Shown here: positions 42,368-49,903 of the stretch, piece after piece
Numbering within the stretch: the first letter of the stretch is position 1
How the letters are laid out: each line of letters starts with the position of its first letter
DNA from: Streptomyces ardesiacus
Lineage (GTDB): Bacteria > Actinomycetota > Actinomycetes > Streptomycetales > Streptomycetaceae
Reading direction: 5' to 3'
DNA length: 64,000 nt
Assembly (NCBI RefSeq): GCF_003112575.1
Contig: NZ_BEWC01000003.1
Coordinates: 186,001-250,000 of the forward strand
Position numbers and translations under genes: made by a program
Notes under the pieces: generated by a model
What the model was told of the DNA's origin: nothing
The model's database searches: none
What the model saw: only the letters and a program-made list of their open reading frames with translations

Positions 42368-44344
42368 CTATGTGAACATGGGCAGCATCCCTTGGTCGAT
42401 CGGCGGCGCCCCGTCTCCAGCAGGCAACGGTACCCGGGCACCATGCCGGACTGGGCGGACTAGCCGATGGGAACGCATGGACTCAAGAACATCCTGGCGT
42501 CCGGCCCTCTGTCGACACCAGCGTTCAAGCCACCAGTTGGCGACCCTGTCGTCTGCTTCAGGCAGATCGGGATTGAGTAGGTACTCCGGCTCCTCATCGA
42601 TGCCGAGTGAGTAGTCCCGCAGGTTTTCGACCAGCGGAACGCCGTAGAGGATGCGTTCACGTCCGTGCCTGAGGAGTTCGTTGGCGGGCCACCCAAGTGC
42701 GGCGATCCCTAGCCTCACCTTCCGTAGACGAGGGCTGACTCCTTCACCGAACAGATTGTTGACTCGTACGAGCGATCCGCGTAGGGCCGAAAGCCGAACA
42801 AGGGCCTCGACGGTCTCACTGGAGAAGTGAGAGGTTCCAAAGGAGCGTGACCGTCCGAGTTCATGGAATCCCATCCGGGCGCTGCTCTTTCCTCCCATCA
42901 CTTCAGAAGGCCAGAACAACCGGTTGTACTGGCTTGAACCAGTTCCGTAGAGCGAAGTGGTTCCGATGAAGGAAAGGCGAGGCTCGCGCAGGATTGGGCG
43001 GCCGGCCATCGCAGAGGCGATCTCACTGGGGCGTGAATACTTTTCACGGTAAGCCGTCAGTACACTCGGTGAGACGGCCAAAGCCCCTACGAGCTTACCC
43101 GCCACCAGCGCGTTATAAGGCGCCACGGCGCCACAGACGGTGAGGTCGGCGATGACGGTGCCGACCCGCTCCCCTCGTGCGCGACGTACCACGCGACGCA
43201 TCTGTGCCCGCGCCTTCGAATCCGAGAAAGCTTTGGCGAGTCCTTCGGCTGTGGGTGGAGAGAGATAGGCCCCAAGGAGGGTGACGATCTCCAAGGTCTC
43301 GGCAAGCGCTGCTGAACGCTTACTGCGAAACAGATCTGTCGTGGCCCGATCCACCCACGCACCACGCTCTATGTTGCGGACCTCGCGGATTGTGCTGGCC
43401 TGGTGGTGTCGCTGACGGTGCCGTTCGGCGTCAGCCCGCAGCCGGCCGATCACTTCCGAGGTAGGCGCCGCCAGGTCGGTCGGTTGAAGGATCCCGTCGC
43501 GGAGGAGATCATCGACATAGATCTCTTCCTGCTGAACCGTGATCCGTCGGGCCAGCCAGCGGGCGATGTCAGCAGTGGGCTCAGCCCGCACCTGCTCAAG
43601 AAACTGATCAGTTTCCCAGCCCATCCAGTGGTCGCGCTCGGCGATTTGAACAACCGGGCTGGAGATCGCCGCCAGCCCAATGACGGTGTGGAATTCAGTC
43701 GCCGCGTCCCGGATCAAGATTGGCATCGAACGGCCGGGCACGGTTGCGTAGGCGTTAGACCAAGTGTGCCGGAAGTATCGCCAGATGTCGTGAAGCTTGA
43801 AACCTGTCAGATCGCAGGTCGAGGAGTCGACGATCTGAACGTACGGTCTGATGACGTCTGTGGTTGCGCCGGCACTCTGAAGTGCATCCGCCAACTCCCG
43901 GCCGTCGCGCATCAGATTGAAGATGGAGACCAGCCGGCCGCCGTGCTGGTGCGTGCGCTCCATACTCTCGACGAAGCGCCGAACGCTGCTCTGCCCGAGT
44001 TGCTCGTCCCGACGCAGATGCTCCTGGCGTCGGATCCGGGCTTTCTCCTTCTCTCGGTCACCACTCGCCAACGGGGGAGTGAAGACGTGCCCGGACTTAT
44101 CGGCCTGGATCGTCCAGCCCTGATCTACCAGATCTATGGCGGTGTGAGCAGCTGCCGCGAGCAGCGGCTGCTCATACAGGTTCTTGATCTTGGCTGCCTG
44201 AATCCAGTGATCGTGACTGTTCACATCTGTGGATCCGAGCGGAGCACTTGCCAGCAGGGCGCAGAGACGAGCGAACGCCTGCCTCTCCCGACGGGAAGCG
44301 TCGGCAGGGAGCCTGAGGGTAACGGGCTTGGCCTCTTCTTTCAT
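42368..44344 (-). CDS. DruA-like DUF4338 protein
   Basis: 658 aa from ATG 44344, which overlaps the stop of the GHKL gene as ATGA; ATG 44380 would add 12 residues. The central region carries DUF4338 hallmarks: IWRYFRHTWSNAYATVPGRSMPILIRDAATEFHTVIGLAAISSPV, the ERDHWMGWETD motif, then YNALVAGKLVGALAVSPSVLTAYREKYSRPSEIASAMAGRPI and TTSLYG around residue 466, continuing to SSQYNRL. DUF4338 defines DruA of type I Druantia. This form is longer than E. coli DruA, with an extended N-terminus and a C-terminal tail. In Druantia, DruA acts with the DUF1998 helicase DruE; here the two lie on opposite strands of one island. Confidence 0.8.
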   Translation of the reverse strand: MKEEAKPVTLRLPADASRRERQAFARLCALLASAPLGSTDVNSHDHWIQAAKIKNLYEQPLLAAAAHTAIDLVDQGWTIQADKSGHVFTPPLASGDREKEKARIRRQEHLRRDEQLGQSSVRRFVESMERTHQHGGRLVSIFNLMRDGRELADALQSAGATTDVIRPYVQIVDSSTCDLTGFKLHDIWRYFRHTWSNAYATVPGRSMPILIRDAATEFHTVIGLAAISSPVVQIAERDHWMGWETDQFLEQVRAEPTADIARWLARRITVQQEEIYVDDLLRDGILQPTDLAAPTSEVIGRLRADAERHRQRHHQASTIREVRNIERGAWVDRATTDLFRSKRSAALAETLEIVTLLGAYLSPPTAEGLAKAFSDSKARAQMRRVVRRARGERVGTVIADLTVCGAVAPYNALVAGKLVGALAVSPSVLTAYREKYSRPSEIASAMAGRPILREPRLSFIGTTSLYGTGSSQYNRLFWPSEVMGGKSSARMGFHELGRSRSFGTSHFSSETVEALVRLSALRGSLVRVNNLFGEGVSPRLRKVRLGIAALGWPANELLRHGRERILYGVPLVENLRDYSLGIDEEPEYLLNPDLPEADDRVANWWLERWCRQRAGRQDVLESMRSHRLVRPVRHGARVPLPAGDGAPPIDQGMLPMFT

Positions 44345-45798
44345 GACTTCTGGAGCATCCGTCCGTAGGTTTTGCTCCATAGTCGCAGGAGGTCGTCACA
44401 GTTGTGACCGTCGCTGCCCAGGAGGGTCGTGGTACGGGCGAAGGATAGAAGGAACAGTTCGAGTGCAGTGCGTAGGTCTCTCCCCGCCTCGTCGCTCAGT
44501 GCCTGCAGGGGCCGGTACAACGCTGCGAAGGCTGGATGATCAACGTTCAGTGTGACATCGAGCGTGCGCCGCTTCAGGGCTGAGGTGAACATCGTATCAA
44601 TCGGCAGTTGTTCGGACCCGATTCGGTAACTCAGGGCGCCCGACCCCTTTCTGGTCGACCGGATAACGGGCAGGTCGGCGTCCGCGGCCTCCGCTATACG
44701 GCATGACGTCTCTGTTGCCGCTTGGAACTTGACCTCCTCAAAGGCTTGGCGTACGCGCAAGTTCAGCAGCCGAGCGATCGACTCCAGCTCCGGCCCAAGA
44801 GCCTCCTGAAGTTCCTGAGACGGCCGGATGCCCTGCTTGTTCACAGTGATCCCGAAGTGCTCATCAAGGATGGGATCGAAGTCGATCTCACATCGCCACC
44901 AGTCGTCATAATTTTCCTTGCGCTTCGCTCCCATGAGATGCCAGCCACTCGCGATCTCACGGCCGGCACGCAGGATGGAGACGCCGGCTCCGCCGACGAT
45001 GCCCATGCGTCGTTTGGTCACATTGTCCAGGTGATGCCAGTGCTGAACCGGCAGCATCGCGAACCGGACCGTGACGAAGGCGGTCTTGCCCGATGAGGTG
45101 GCGAGTTCATAGCGGATCGGCTCGAAGGCCAGCCGTGCACTACGGCCCTCGATCCTGGTTGTGAGGAGCATGGGATCGACTGAGTCGACTTGCTTCCCGT
45201 TGATGGTCAAGACAAGTTCGCCGCTGCTCAGGAAGCGCCGGTACAGGCGTCCGAGGTCACGACGCAGGGCCCGCTCGAGCCAGGCGAGGCGGCGATACTC
45301 GATGCGGTCGCAGTTTCGCCAGACCACCCGGCACCCCGAGCCTGCAGTACGGCCAGGTTGGCGGCGCGCACGAAGGTCAACTGGGGCCCCGGCAGCGACA
45401 GCATCAACGTCCAAAGAGACCTGGTGCGCGCTCCGGCCGTTCTGCCAGGAGATCACCTCGATCCGTCGAGCCTGGCTGAGCGAGGCGGCAGGCAGTCCCA
45501 TGCCAAAGCGACCGAACGATTGCCGCTCGTCGAAGCGTGACGAACCACCGAAGCGGAGGCACGCCTCAATCTCGGAACGCGACATCCCGTGACCGTTGTC
45601 CTCGACAGAGATCTCCGGATCATCGTCTGCTTTGGTCCGCACGACCGTGATCGCGACCTCGGTCGCTGCGGCCTGGAGGGAGTTGTCGATGAGTTCTGCG
45701 AGAGCGGTCGAGAGGCTGACGTAGCCCGACTCCCGGATCGCTCGAATGAAGTTGGAGGAGACCAGGAGGTCATCCTTCCGGTGCGTCTGCTGGCCCAT
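44341..45798 (-). CDS. GHKL (MutL/MORC-like) ATPase
   Basis: 485 aa from ATG 45798 (MGQQTHRKDDLLVSSNFIRAIRESGY), with GGGAGTGG just upstream; ATG 45846 would add 16 residues. The Bergerat fold is complete: N-box ELIDNSLQA with Glu35, Asp38 and Asn39; G1 box EDNGHGM at 66-72; and G2 box GRFGMGLPAAS at 96-106. The C-terminal part is helical. GHKL ATPases of the MutL/MORC kind occur in predicted bacterial restriction-type systems with superfamily 2 helicases. This fits the island: an ATP-driven DNA clamp working with the DruA-like and helicase proteins. Coupling to the DruA-like gene by ATGA is strong evidence of a complex. Confidence 0.85.
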   Translation of the reverse strand: MGQQTHRKDDLLVSSNFIRAIRESGYVSLSTALAELIDNSLQAAATEVAITVVRTKADDDPEISVEDNGHGMSRSEIEACLRFGGSSRFDERQSFGRFGMGLPAASLSQARRIEVISWQNGRSAHQVSLDVDAVAAGAPVDLRARRQPGRTAGSGCRVVWRNCDRIEYRRLAWLERALRRDLGRLYRRFLSSGELVLTINGKQVDSVDPMLLTTRIEGRSARLAFEPIRYELATSSGKTAFVTVRFAMLPVQHWHHLDNVTKRRMGIVGGAGVSILRAGREIASGWHLMGAKRKENYDDWWRCEIDFDPILDEHFGITVNKQGIRPSQELQEALGPELESIARLLNLRVRQAFEEVKFQAATETSCRIAEAADADLPVIRSTRKGSGALSYRIGSEQLPIDTMFTSALKRRTLDVTLNVDHPAFAALYRPLQALSDEAGRDLRTALELFLLSFARTTTLLGSDGHNCDDLLRLWSKTYGRMLQKS

Positions 45799-45888
45799 CG
45801 CCACTCCCATGACTTGCCCATATCTCTGCGTCGAGAGTAGCTGCATCGAGGCGGCCCTGGGAAGTAGATCATTTTGGTGCGGCTGGGG

Positions 45889-46272
45889 TCAGGCGGGCCT
45901 GGTCGTGATCGTCACCGTGATCCGCTTGGTCTTGGCCGGTTCGATCAAGTCCAGGCCCGTCCCATCCACCATCAGAAGACGGACGGTAGGGCGATTAGCC
46001 CCGGCGACGAACCGATAGGGCTCCGCGGACTCAAGCAGGATCACCCGACCGGTGCGCTGCAGATCGAACGAGATGACATGGCTCGTCGTGTCGACGCGAA
46101 GGGTGCGATCGACGACATCTGCCGCTGTCACCACCTCCCCCGCTAGCGCCTCTAGAGGTGGCGAAAGCGTCTTCAGCGAGTTGATGCCGAGCACCTGGAG
46201 TGCGGCGATCTTCTGCCCCGTGAGGGGTTCCAGCAGAGGCTCGATCTCTGCTGCTGACTGGATGGTACCCAT
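45889..46272 (-). CDS. Small hypothetical protein upstream of the GHKL ATPase
   Basis: About 127 aa from ATG 46272 (MGTIQSAAEIEPLLEPLTGQKIAALQVLGINSLKTLSPPLEALAGEVV). No good ribosome-binding site is seen, and an upstream start is possible. The first half is helical with a helix-hairpin-helix feel (LTGQKIAALQVLGINSLKTL); the second half is strand-rich (HVISFDLQRTGRVILLESAEPYRFVAG, TVRLLMVDGTGLDLIEPAKTKRITVTI). I recognise no family. It lies 90 bp upstream of the GHKL gene on the same strand and is probably the first gene of that operon. Confidence 0.55.
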   Translation of the reverse strand: MGTIQSAAEIEPLLEPLTGQKIAALQVLGINSLKTLSPPLEALAGEVVTAADVVDRTLRVDTTSHVISFDLQRTGRVILLESAEPYRFVAGANRPTVRLLMVDGTGLDLIEPAKTKRITVTITTRPA

Positions 46273-47341
46273 ACGAGCATCATGACTGATGGAAGAACAA
46301 GGCAGGCACCGGGTCGACCGGCTGCTTCCTCCGTGAGTATGGTGCGGAACGTCATCTGTGAGAGAAATTCGCAGTTTCACGACGGTTCGCTGGCCTAACC
46401 GCTGAGCCGCGCGTGCTGGACGCCGGCCGGCCGGTCCCGGGCCCTCGGGCCGGTGCCCGGGTGGAGTGGGTCGATCTCATGGAGACGGATCCGATCCGAG
46501 CCCTGTAGTCGCTCCCTGCGGAGGAGACGGAGGGAGCCGAGGACGGGAGCACGGCGGGCGAACCGGCAGCCTCCAGAGGCGTTGGCCGCACTCCACCGCT
46601 TGCCCCGCCTCCGCCCGGCGAGCCACAGGCTCCACGACGGTATAGAAGCAGCCCGAGCGCGCCTCCGGACCGCTCGGTGACCGTCCGGTATTCGCCGTGT
46701 TGTACTGGGCCTCCCTGGACTGGTTCCTCCCGTGGCACACCGAAGCTCCCCTGTGACGCAGCCCCGGAGACGATCAGCAAAGAGGAACCGCTGAGCCGCT
46801 TCCTCCTACAGTTCCTCCTCTGTGACAGCAGCGGCCCACGGCAACTTGCAGAAGTCCTGATCATTCGGTCCGGAGCAGGGTGGCGTGGCAGCAGCCCAGC
46901 CCGGCGTGCAAGGGGCTCCTACGAAGCCTGGTCTACGTCCCGGGTGAGATGACCAGTGCTTGTACTCATCGGCAACTTTGGCCATCGCGCTCCGTCGCGG
47001 GTTGCGCTGAACTCCGGTGAAAGCGGACCCAGTGCAACCCGCTGGAGCATGGAGATGCCGGCGGCGGTGAGCTCACTCAGCAGAGCGCACGGTCAATGGG
47101 AAGCTCGCTTGGGTCGCTGAGCGCTGCGCTCCCCGATCCACGGCAGGCGCTCCTCTGGGCGGGCCGCCTTCCCCATTCCCCCAGGTGAGTCGCTACCTAC
47201 GGGCACCACAGCGGGTAACCGCGCACCTCATGACCTCAGGCGCTTCAACCATGTTGGAGACAGCGCGAGTTGTTGTTGTCTATGCTGTCGCCGCGGATCA
47301 TGAGGACCGCGCCAGCCGGTATGCGACATGGGGGAGACGCA
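46273..47341. other. Intergenic stretch without a supported gene
   Basis: Several short frames are open on both strands, but none shows a family motif or a start with a ribosome-binding site. A plus-strand stretch near 46690-46770 could be protein debris. The promoter of the minus-strand GHKL operon must lie at its left end. Confidence 0.5.
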
Positions 47342-47815
47342 GTGCACGACATCAGCGCGTCCACCCGTAGCTTCCTGTCCGACCTGAGCAGCAGCACGGA
47401 AGAGCTGAAGCGCGAGATCGAAGCCGCTCGTCGTGAACGCGACGAGATTGCGGCGCGGATCGCGACGCTCGAGATGCGTCTGGCGGAGAACACCGCGACT
47501 CTGCGCGCCATGCAGGCTTACGCCGGCGAGGCCGACGGGACACGCAACGGCGAGGAGCAAGCCCGTACGGCTGCGTCTGCACCGGACCAGAGCAGCCTGA
47601 CGATCGAGGAGTGCATCCTCCACGTCCTGCGCGGACGGGGAGGTCTGCTCCCGCTGGAGATCACGCGGAAGGCGGAGGCCATGGGCGTGACGAGTTCCGC
47701 GTCCAGCATCCGCGCCCGGCTGACCAAGCTGCACAAGGAAGGCACCGTGGTTCGCGACAGCCAGTCCCGGTACTGGCTCGCTGCTGCGGGAACGGAGGCC
47801 ACCAGAGACGAATAA
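47342..47815 (+). CDS. Coiled-coil plus winged-helix protein
   Basis: A 157-aa protein from GTG 47342 behind GGGGGAGAC. Residues 5-60 form a heptad-rich coiled coil (FLSDLSSSTEELKREIEAARRERDEIAARIATLEMRLAENTATLRAM). After a linker comes a winged-helix domain (LTIEECILHVLRGRGGLLPLEITRKAEAMGVTSSASSIRARLTKLHKEGTVVRDSQSRYWLA). It is a dimeric DNA-binding protein by appearance. It sits upstream of another possible winged-helix gene and of the mobility genes, so it may regulate or assist them. No family name is recognised. Confidence 0.7.
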   Translation: MHDISASTRSFLSDLSSSTEELKREIEAARRERDEIAARIATLEMRLAENTATLRAMQAYAGEADGTRNGEEQARTAASAPDQSSLTIEECILHVLRGRGGLLPLEITRKAEAMGVTSSASSIRARLTKLHKEGTVVRDSQSRYWLAAAGTEATRDE

Positions 47816-47943
47816 GGACTCACGCAAGCAGATCGGCCGCCGCAAGTGTCGAGCCCACGGCGGCCGTTGGCGCATCCCTGCAGATAAGGGCTCACGCACC
47901 GGTGGCCAGCTTAGGCCATGCGGTCCGTTCAGCGTGAGCCCTT
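47812..47943 (+). promoter_or_regulatory. Repeated motif and large hairpin between two small genes
   Basis: ATAAGGACTCACGCA (47812-47826) and ATAAGGGCTCACGCA (47884-47898) are direct repeats. GCGTGAGCCCTT (47932-47943) is the exact reverse complement of part of the second. The pair 47886-47897/47932-47943 can form a 12-bp stem containing a smaller TGGCC/GGCCA stem. Confidence 0.55.
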
Positions 47944-47992
47944 CCGGAAACCGCCGATCCCTTCGGCGACGAACGGACCAAGGAACCACGAA

Positions 47993-48775
47993 ATGAAAGC
48001 CTCCTCGTCCGGCGTGGCCGGACGCTCCCGTCACCAGGACACCTCCCAGTACGCCACGACCGACACGGCGTCCAGCACGGGTGGCAAGACGGTCTCCTAC
48101 CGCATGCCGCCCGTCACCATCTCCGCCGACCGGCAGATGGATCTCCTCGCCGCCGCCGTCACCACCTGCGCGACAGGGCGGTCCGCCGCCAAGATCCGCG
48201 ACCTTGTCCGCGAGACTGGTCTCAACCGCGATGTCACTGCGTCTCTGCGTTTCCTGACCAACACCGGGCTGCTGACCTCCGGCCCGGCCGGCTGGACCCC
48301 GACCGTTGCCGGTGCCCGCGTCGGCCGGACATGGCCCACCGACCGGGAGGCGGCACGCACCCTGTTCGGGGAAGTCTGGCGCGACTCCTGGGTTTATCAG
48401 TTGCTGGTCGCCTCCGTCCCCGCGGAGACCTCGCTCAGCACCGAGGATGTCGCCAAGGCGATGCGGCCCTACCCCACGTCCCGGCTGACCCCATGGGTCC
48501 ACTTGGTGGACTGGCTGGAACTCGCCCGCTACATGGAGCGGGCCGACGACGGAACTCTGTCCCTGTCCAGCACGGTGGACAGGGACACCCGCCACTCACG
48601 TCCGATCGACCCTGCACCGCCAGGGCCCAGCGCCGCCACCGAACCCGGCCCGCAGTTCGGCCTGGTGCTGCCGTTGAGTATGAACCAGTTGGAACAACTG
48701 AACGCGGAGGACTACGGCGCGGTCATGCGATCGCTCGCCACGATCTACGACGTCCTGTCCCGCCAGCGGGCCTGA
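47993..48775 (+). CDS. Hypothetical DNA-binding-like protein (DUF5343-like?)
   Basis: A 260-aa protein from ATG 47993 behind AAGGAACC. The N-terminal 45 residues are Ser/Thr-rich (MKASSSGVAGRSRHQDTS). A conserved-looking core (YRMPPVTISADRQMDLLAAAVTTCATGRSAAKIRDLVRETGLNRDVTASLRFLTNTGLLTSGPAGWTPTVAGARV) resembles a winged-helix region. A helical C-terminal domain ends in SMNQLEQLNAEDYGAVMRSLATIYDVLSRQRA. The family resemblance is weak. It is the last gene before the operator and mobility module and on the same strand, so it may be an accessory mobility or regulatory factor. Confidence 0.6.
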   Translation: MKASSSGVAGRSRHQDTSQYATTDTASSTGGKTVSYRMPPVTISADRQMDLLAAAVTTCATGRSAAKIRDLVRETGLNRDVTASLRFLTNTGLLTSGPAGWTPTVAGARVGRTWPTDREAARTLFGEVWRDSWVYQLLVASVPAETSLSTEDVAKAMRPYPTSRLTPWVHLVDWLELARYMERADDGTLSLSSTVDRDTRHSRPIDPAPPGPSAATEPGPQFGLVLPLSMNQLEQLNAEDYGAVMRSLATIYDVLSRQRA

Positions 48776-48861
48776 CCACGGGGTTTCCGCGTCGGCGGCT
48801 GACCGCCGACGTCACCTCTTTGCGCGCCAACGCTTGCACAGGCATCTCCACCTCCCCACAG

Positions 48862-48879
48862 TGGTGTGAACTTGCACCA
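48862..48879. promoter_or_regulatory. 18-bp operator upstream of the recombinase-like gene
   Basis: TGGTGTGAACTTGCACCA, 17/18 identical to the XRE upstream site at 27242-27259. It lies 17 bp ahead of the ATG at 48896, where a bound repressor would block expression. A TTGCAC hexamer at 48834-48839 may be the -35 box. Confidence 0.7.
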
Positions 48880-48895
48880 CTTGGGAGAGTTCGCC

Positions 48896-49903
48896 ATGCC
48901 CGTGCCGCGCGCGCCACTACCTGACCGAGCCCTGCCCGACGGCACCCGCCCGCCCGCATGCCCCGCTGCGGAGGCGACGCTGGAGCATGCCGTCGCGCAG
49001 GCCGTCACCCATTGGAACGAGATGACTTTCCAGGGACAGATGTCCCCCCAGACCCATCGCGCCTTCCGGCAACTGCTGGAGCGATACGCGCGCTACAGCC
49101 AAAACCGCGGTGTCACCCTCCTCGCCGAGGTGACAGCCGACATCGTGGAGGACTTCATCTACGCCCAGGGTCGCACCCGCCACGGCCGGATCGGCGATTC
49201 CGCCAACGCCACCCTCCACCAACGCCGCGCCGTCCTGCGCTCCTTCTACCGCACCCTGTACGACCTCGGCCTCAGCAATGCCGACCCCACCCGTGGCATC
49301 CGCCTCCCCGAACGCACCCGCACCCGCGTCCGCCCTCTGGACGAGGACGAGGCCATCGTCCTGCGCCAGGCCGCGGAGTACGTCACCAGGCCCAGCCGGC
49401 ACGCAGCAGCCGCCGCCTTGGCGCTGTCCGGCGGACACACAGGGGAGATCGGCCACATCCGCGTCCGCGACCTCGACGAACAGGCTGCCGCCGTCTGGAT
49501 GCACGGCTCCACACGAACCGACCCCCGCTGGTGCCCTCTCGATCCCTGGGCCCTGCGCGTCCTGAAGGCCAGATCCGCCTTCGTCACCCGGCAGCAGCTG
49601 CGCACCGAAGGAGCACCGGACGCCCGGCTCGCCGTCTCCTCGGCTCCGGCACCGGACGAACAGTTGCAGGCAAGGGCCTGCGTCGCCCTGGCCGACCTCA
49701 TCCGCCGAATCGGCCTGAATGCCGACCCGCACGTCAAGCCAGCCTCCTTGACCGCGTACGCGGCGGTGCGCCTCTACGACGAGAACCGGAACATCGAGGA
49801 CGTTGCCCGCCGGCTCGGGCTCCGCTCCCTCGACCGCGCCGCCGATCTGATCGGCCTCGACTGGACGACCCCTGTGCCGGATGCGGGAGCCGAGCGTGCC
49901 TGA
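48896..49903 (+). CDS. Tyrosine-recombinase-fold protein lacking catalytic residues
   Basis: 335 aa from ATG 48896 behind GGGAGAG. The N-terminal core-binding domain is typical of XerC/D (FQGQMSPQTHRAFRQLLERYARYSQNRG, then RRAVLRSFYRTLYDLGLSNADPTRGIRLPERTR). In the C-terminal catalytic fold the first Arg of the T-G-L-R-x-x-E box is replaced: LSGGHTGEIGHIRVRDLD has His181. The H-x-L-R-H box reads KPASLTAYAAVRLY (from Lys281). The L-G-H box reads RRLGLRS, and the final segment is AADLIGLDW with no tyrosine nucleophile. It should bind DNA but not cut it. The following gene overlaps its end. I infer a targeting partner of that protein. Confidence 0.75.
   Translation: MPVPRAPLPDRALPDGTRPPACPAAEATLEHAVAQAVTHWNEMTFQGQMSPQTHRAFRQLLERYARYSQNRGVTLLAEVTADIVEDFIYAQGRTRHGRIGDSANATLHQRRAVLRSFYRTLYDLGLSNADPTRGIRLPERTRTRVRPLDEDEAIVLRQAAEYVTRPSRHAAAAALALSGGHTGEIGHIRVRDLDEQAAAVWMHGSTRTDPRWCPLDPWALRVLKARSAFVTRQQLRTEGAPDARLAVSSAPAPDEQLQARACVALADLIRRIGLNADPHVKPASLTAYAAVRLYDENRNIEDVARRLGLRSLDRAADLIGLDWTTPVPDAGAERA

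Noticed and set aside
46477..46740. Minus-strand frame of 87 aa in the 46.3-47.3 kb gap
   Set aside because: Low-complexity composition, no ribosome-binding site and no family resemblance.
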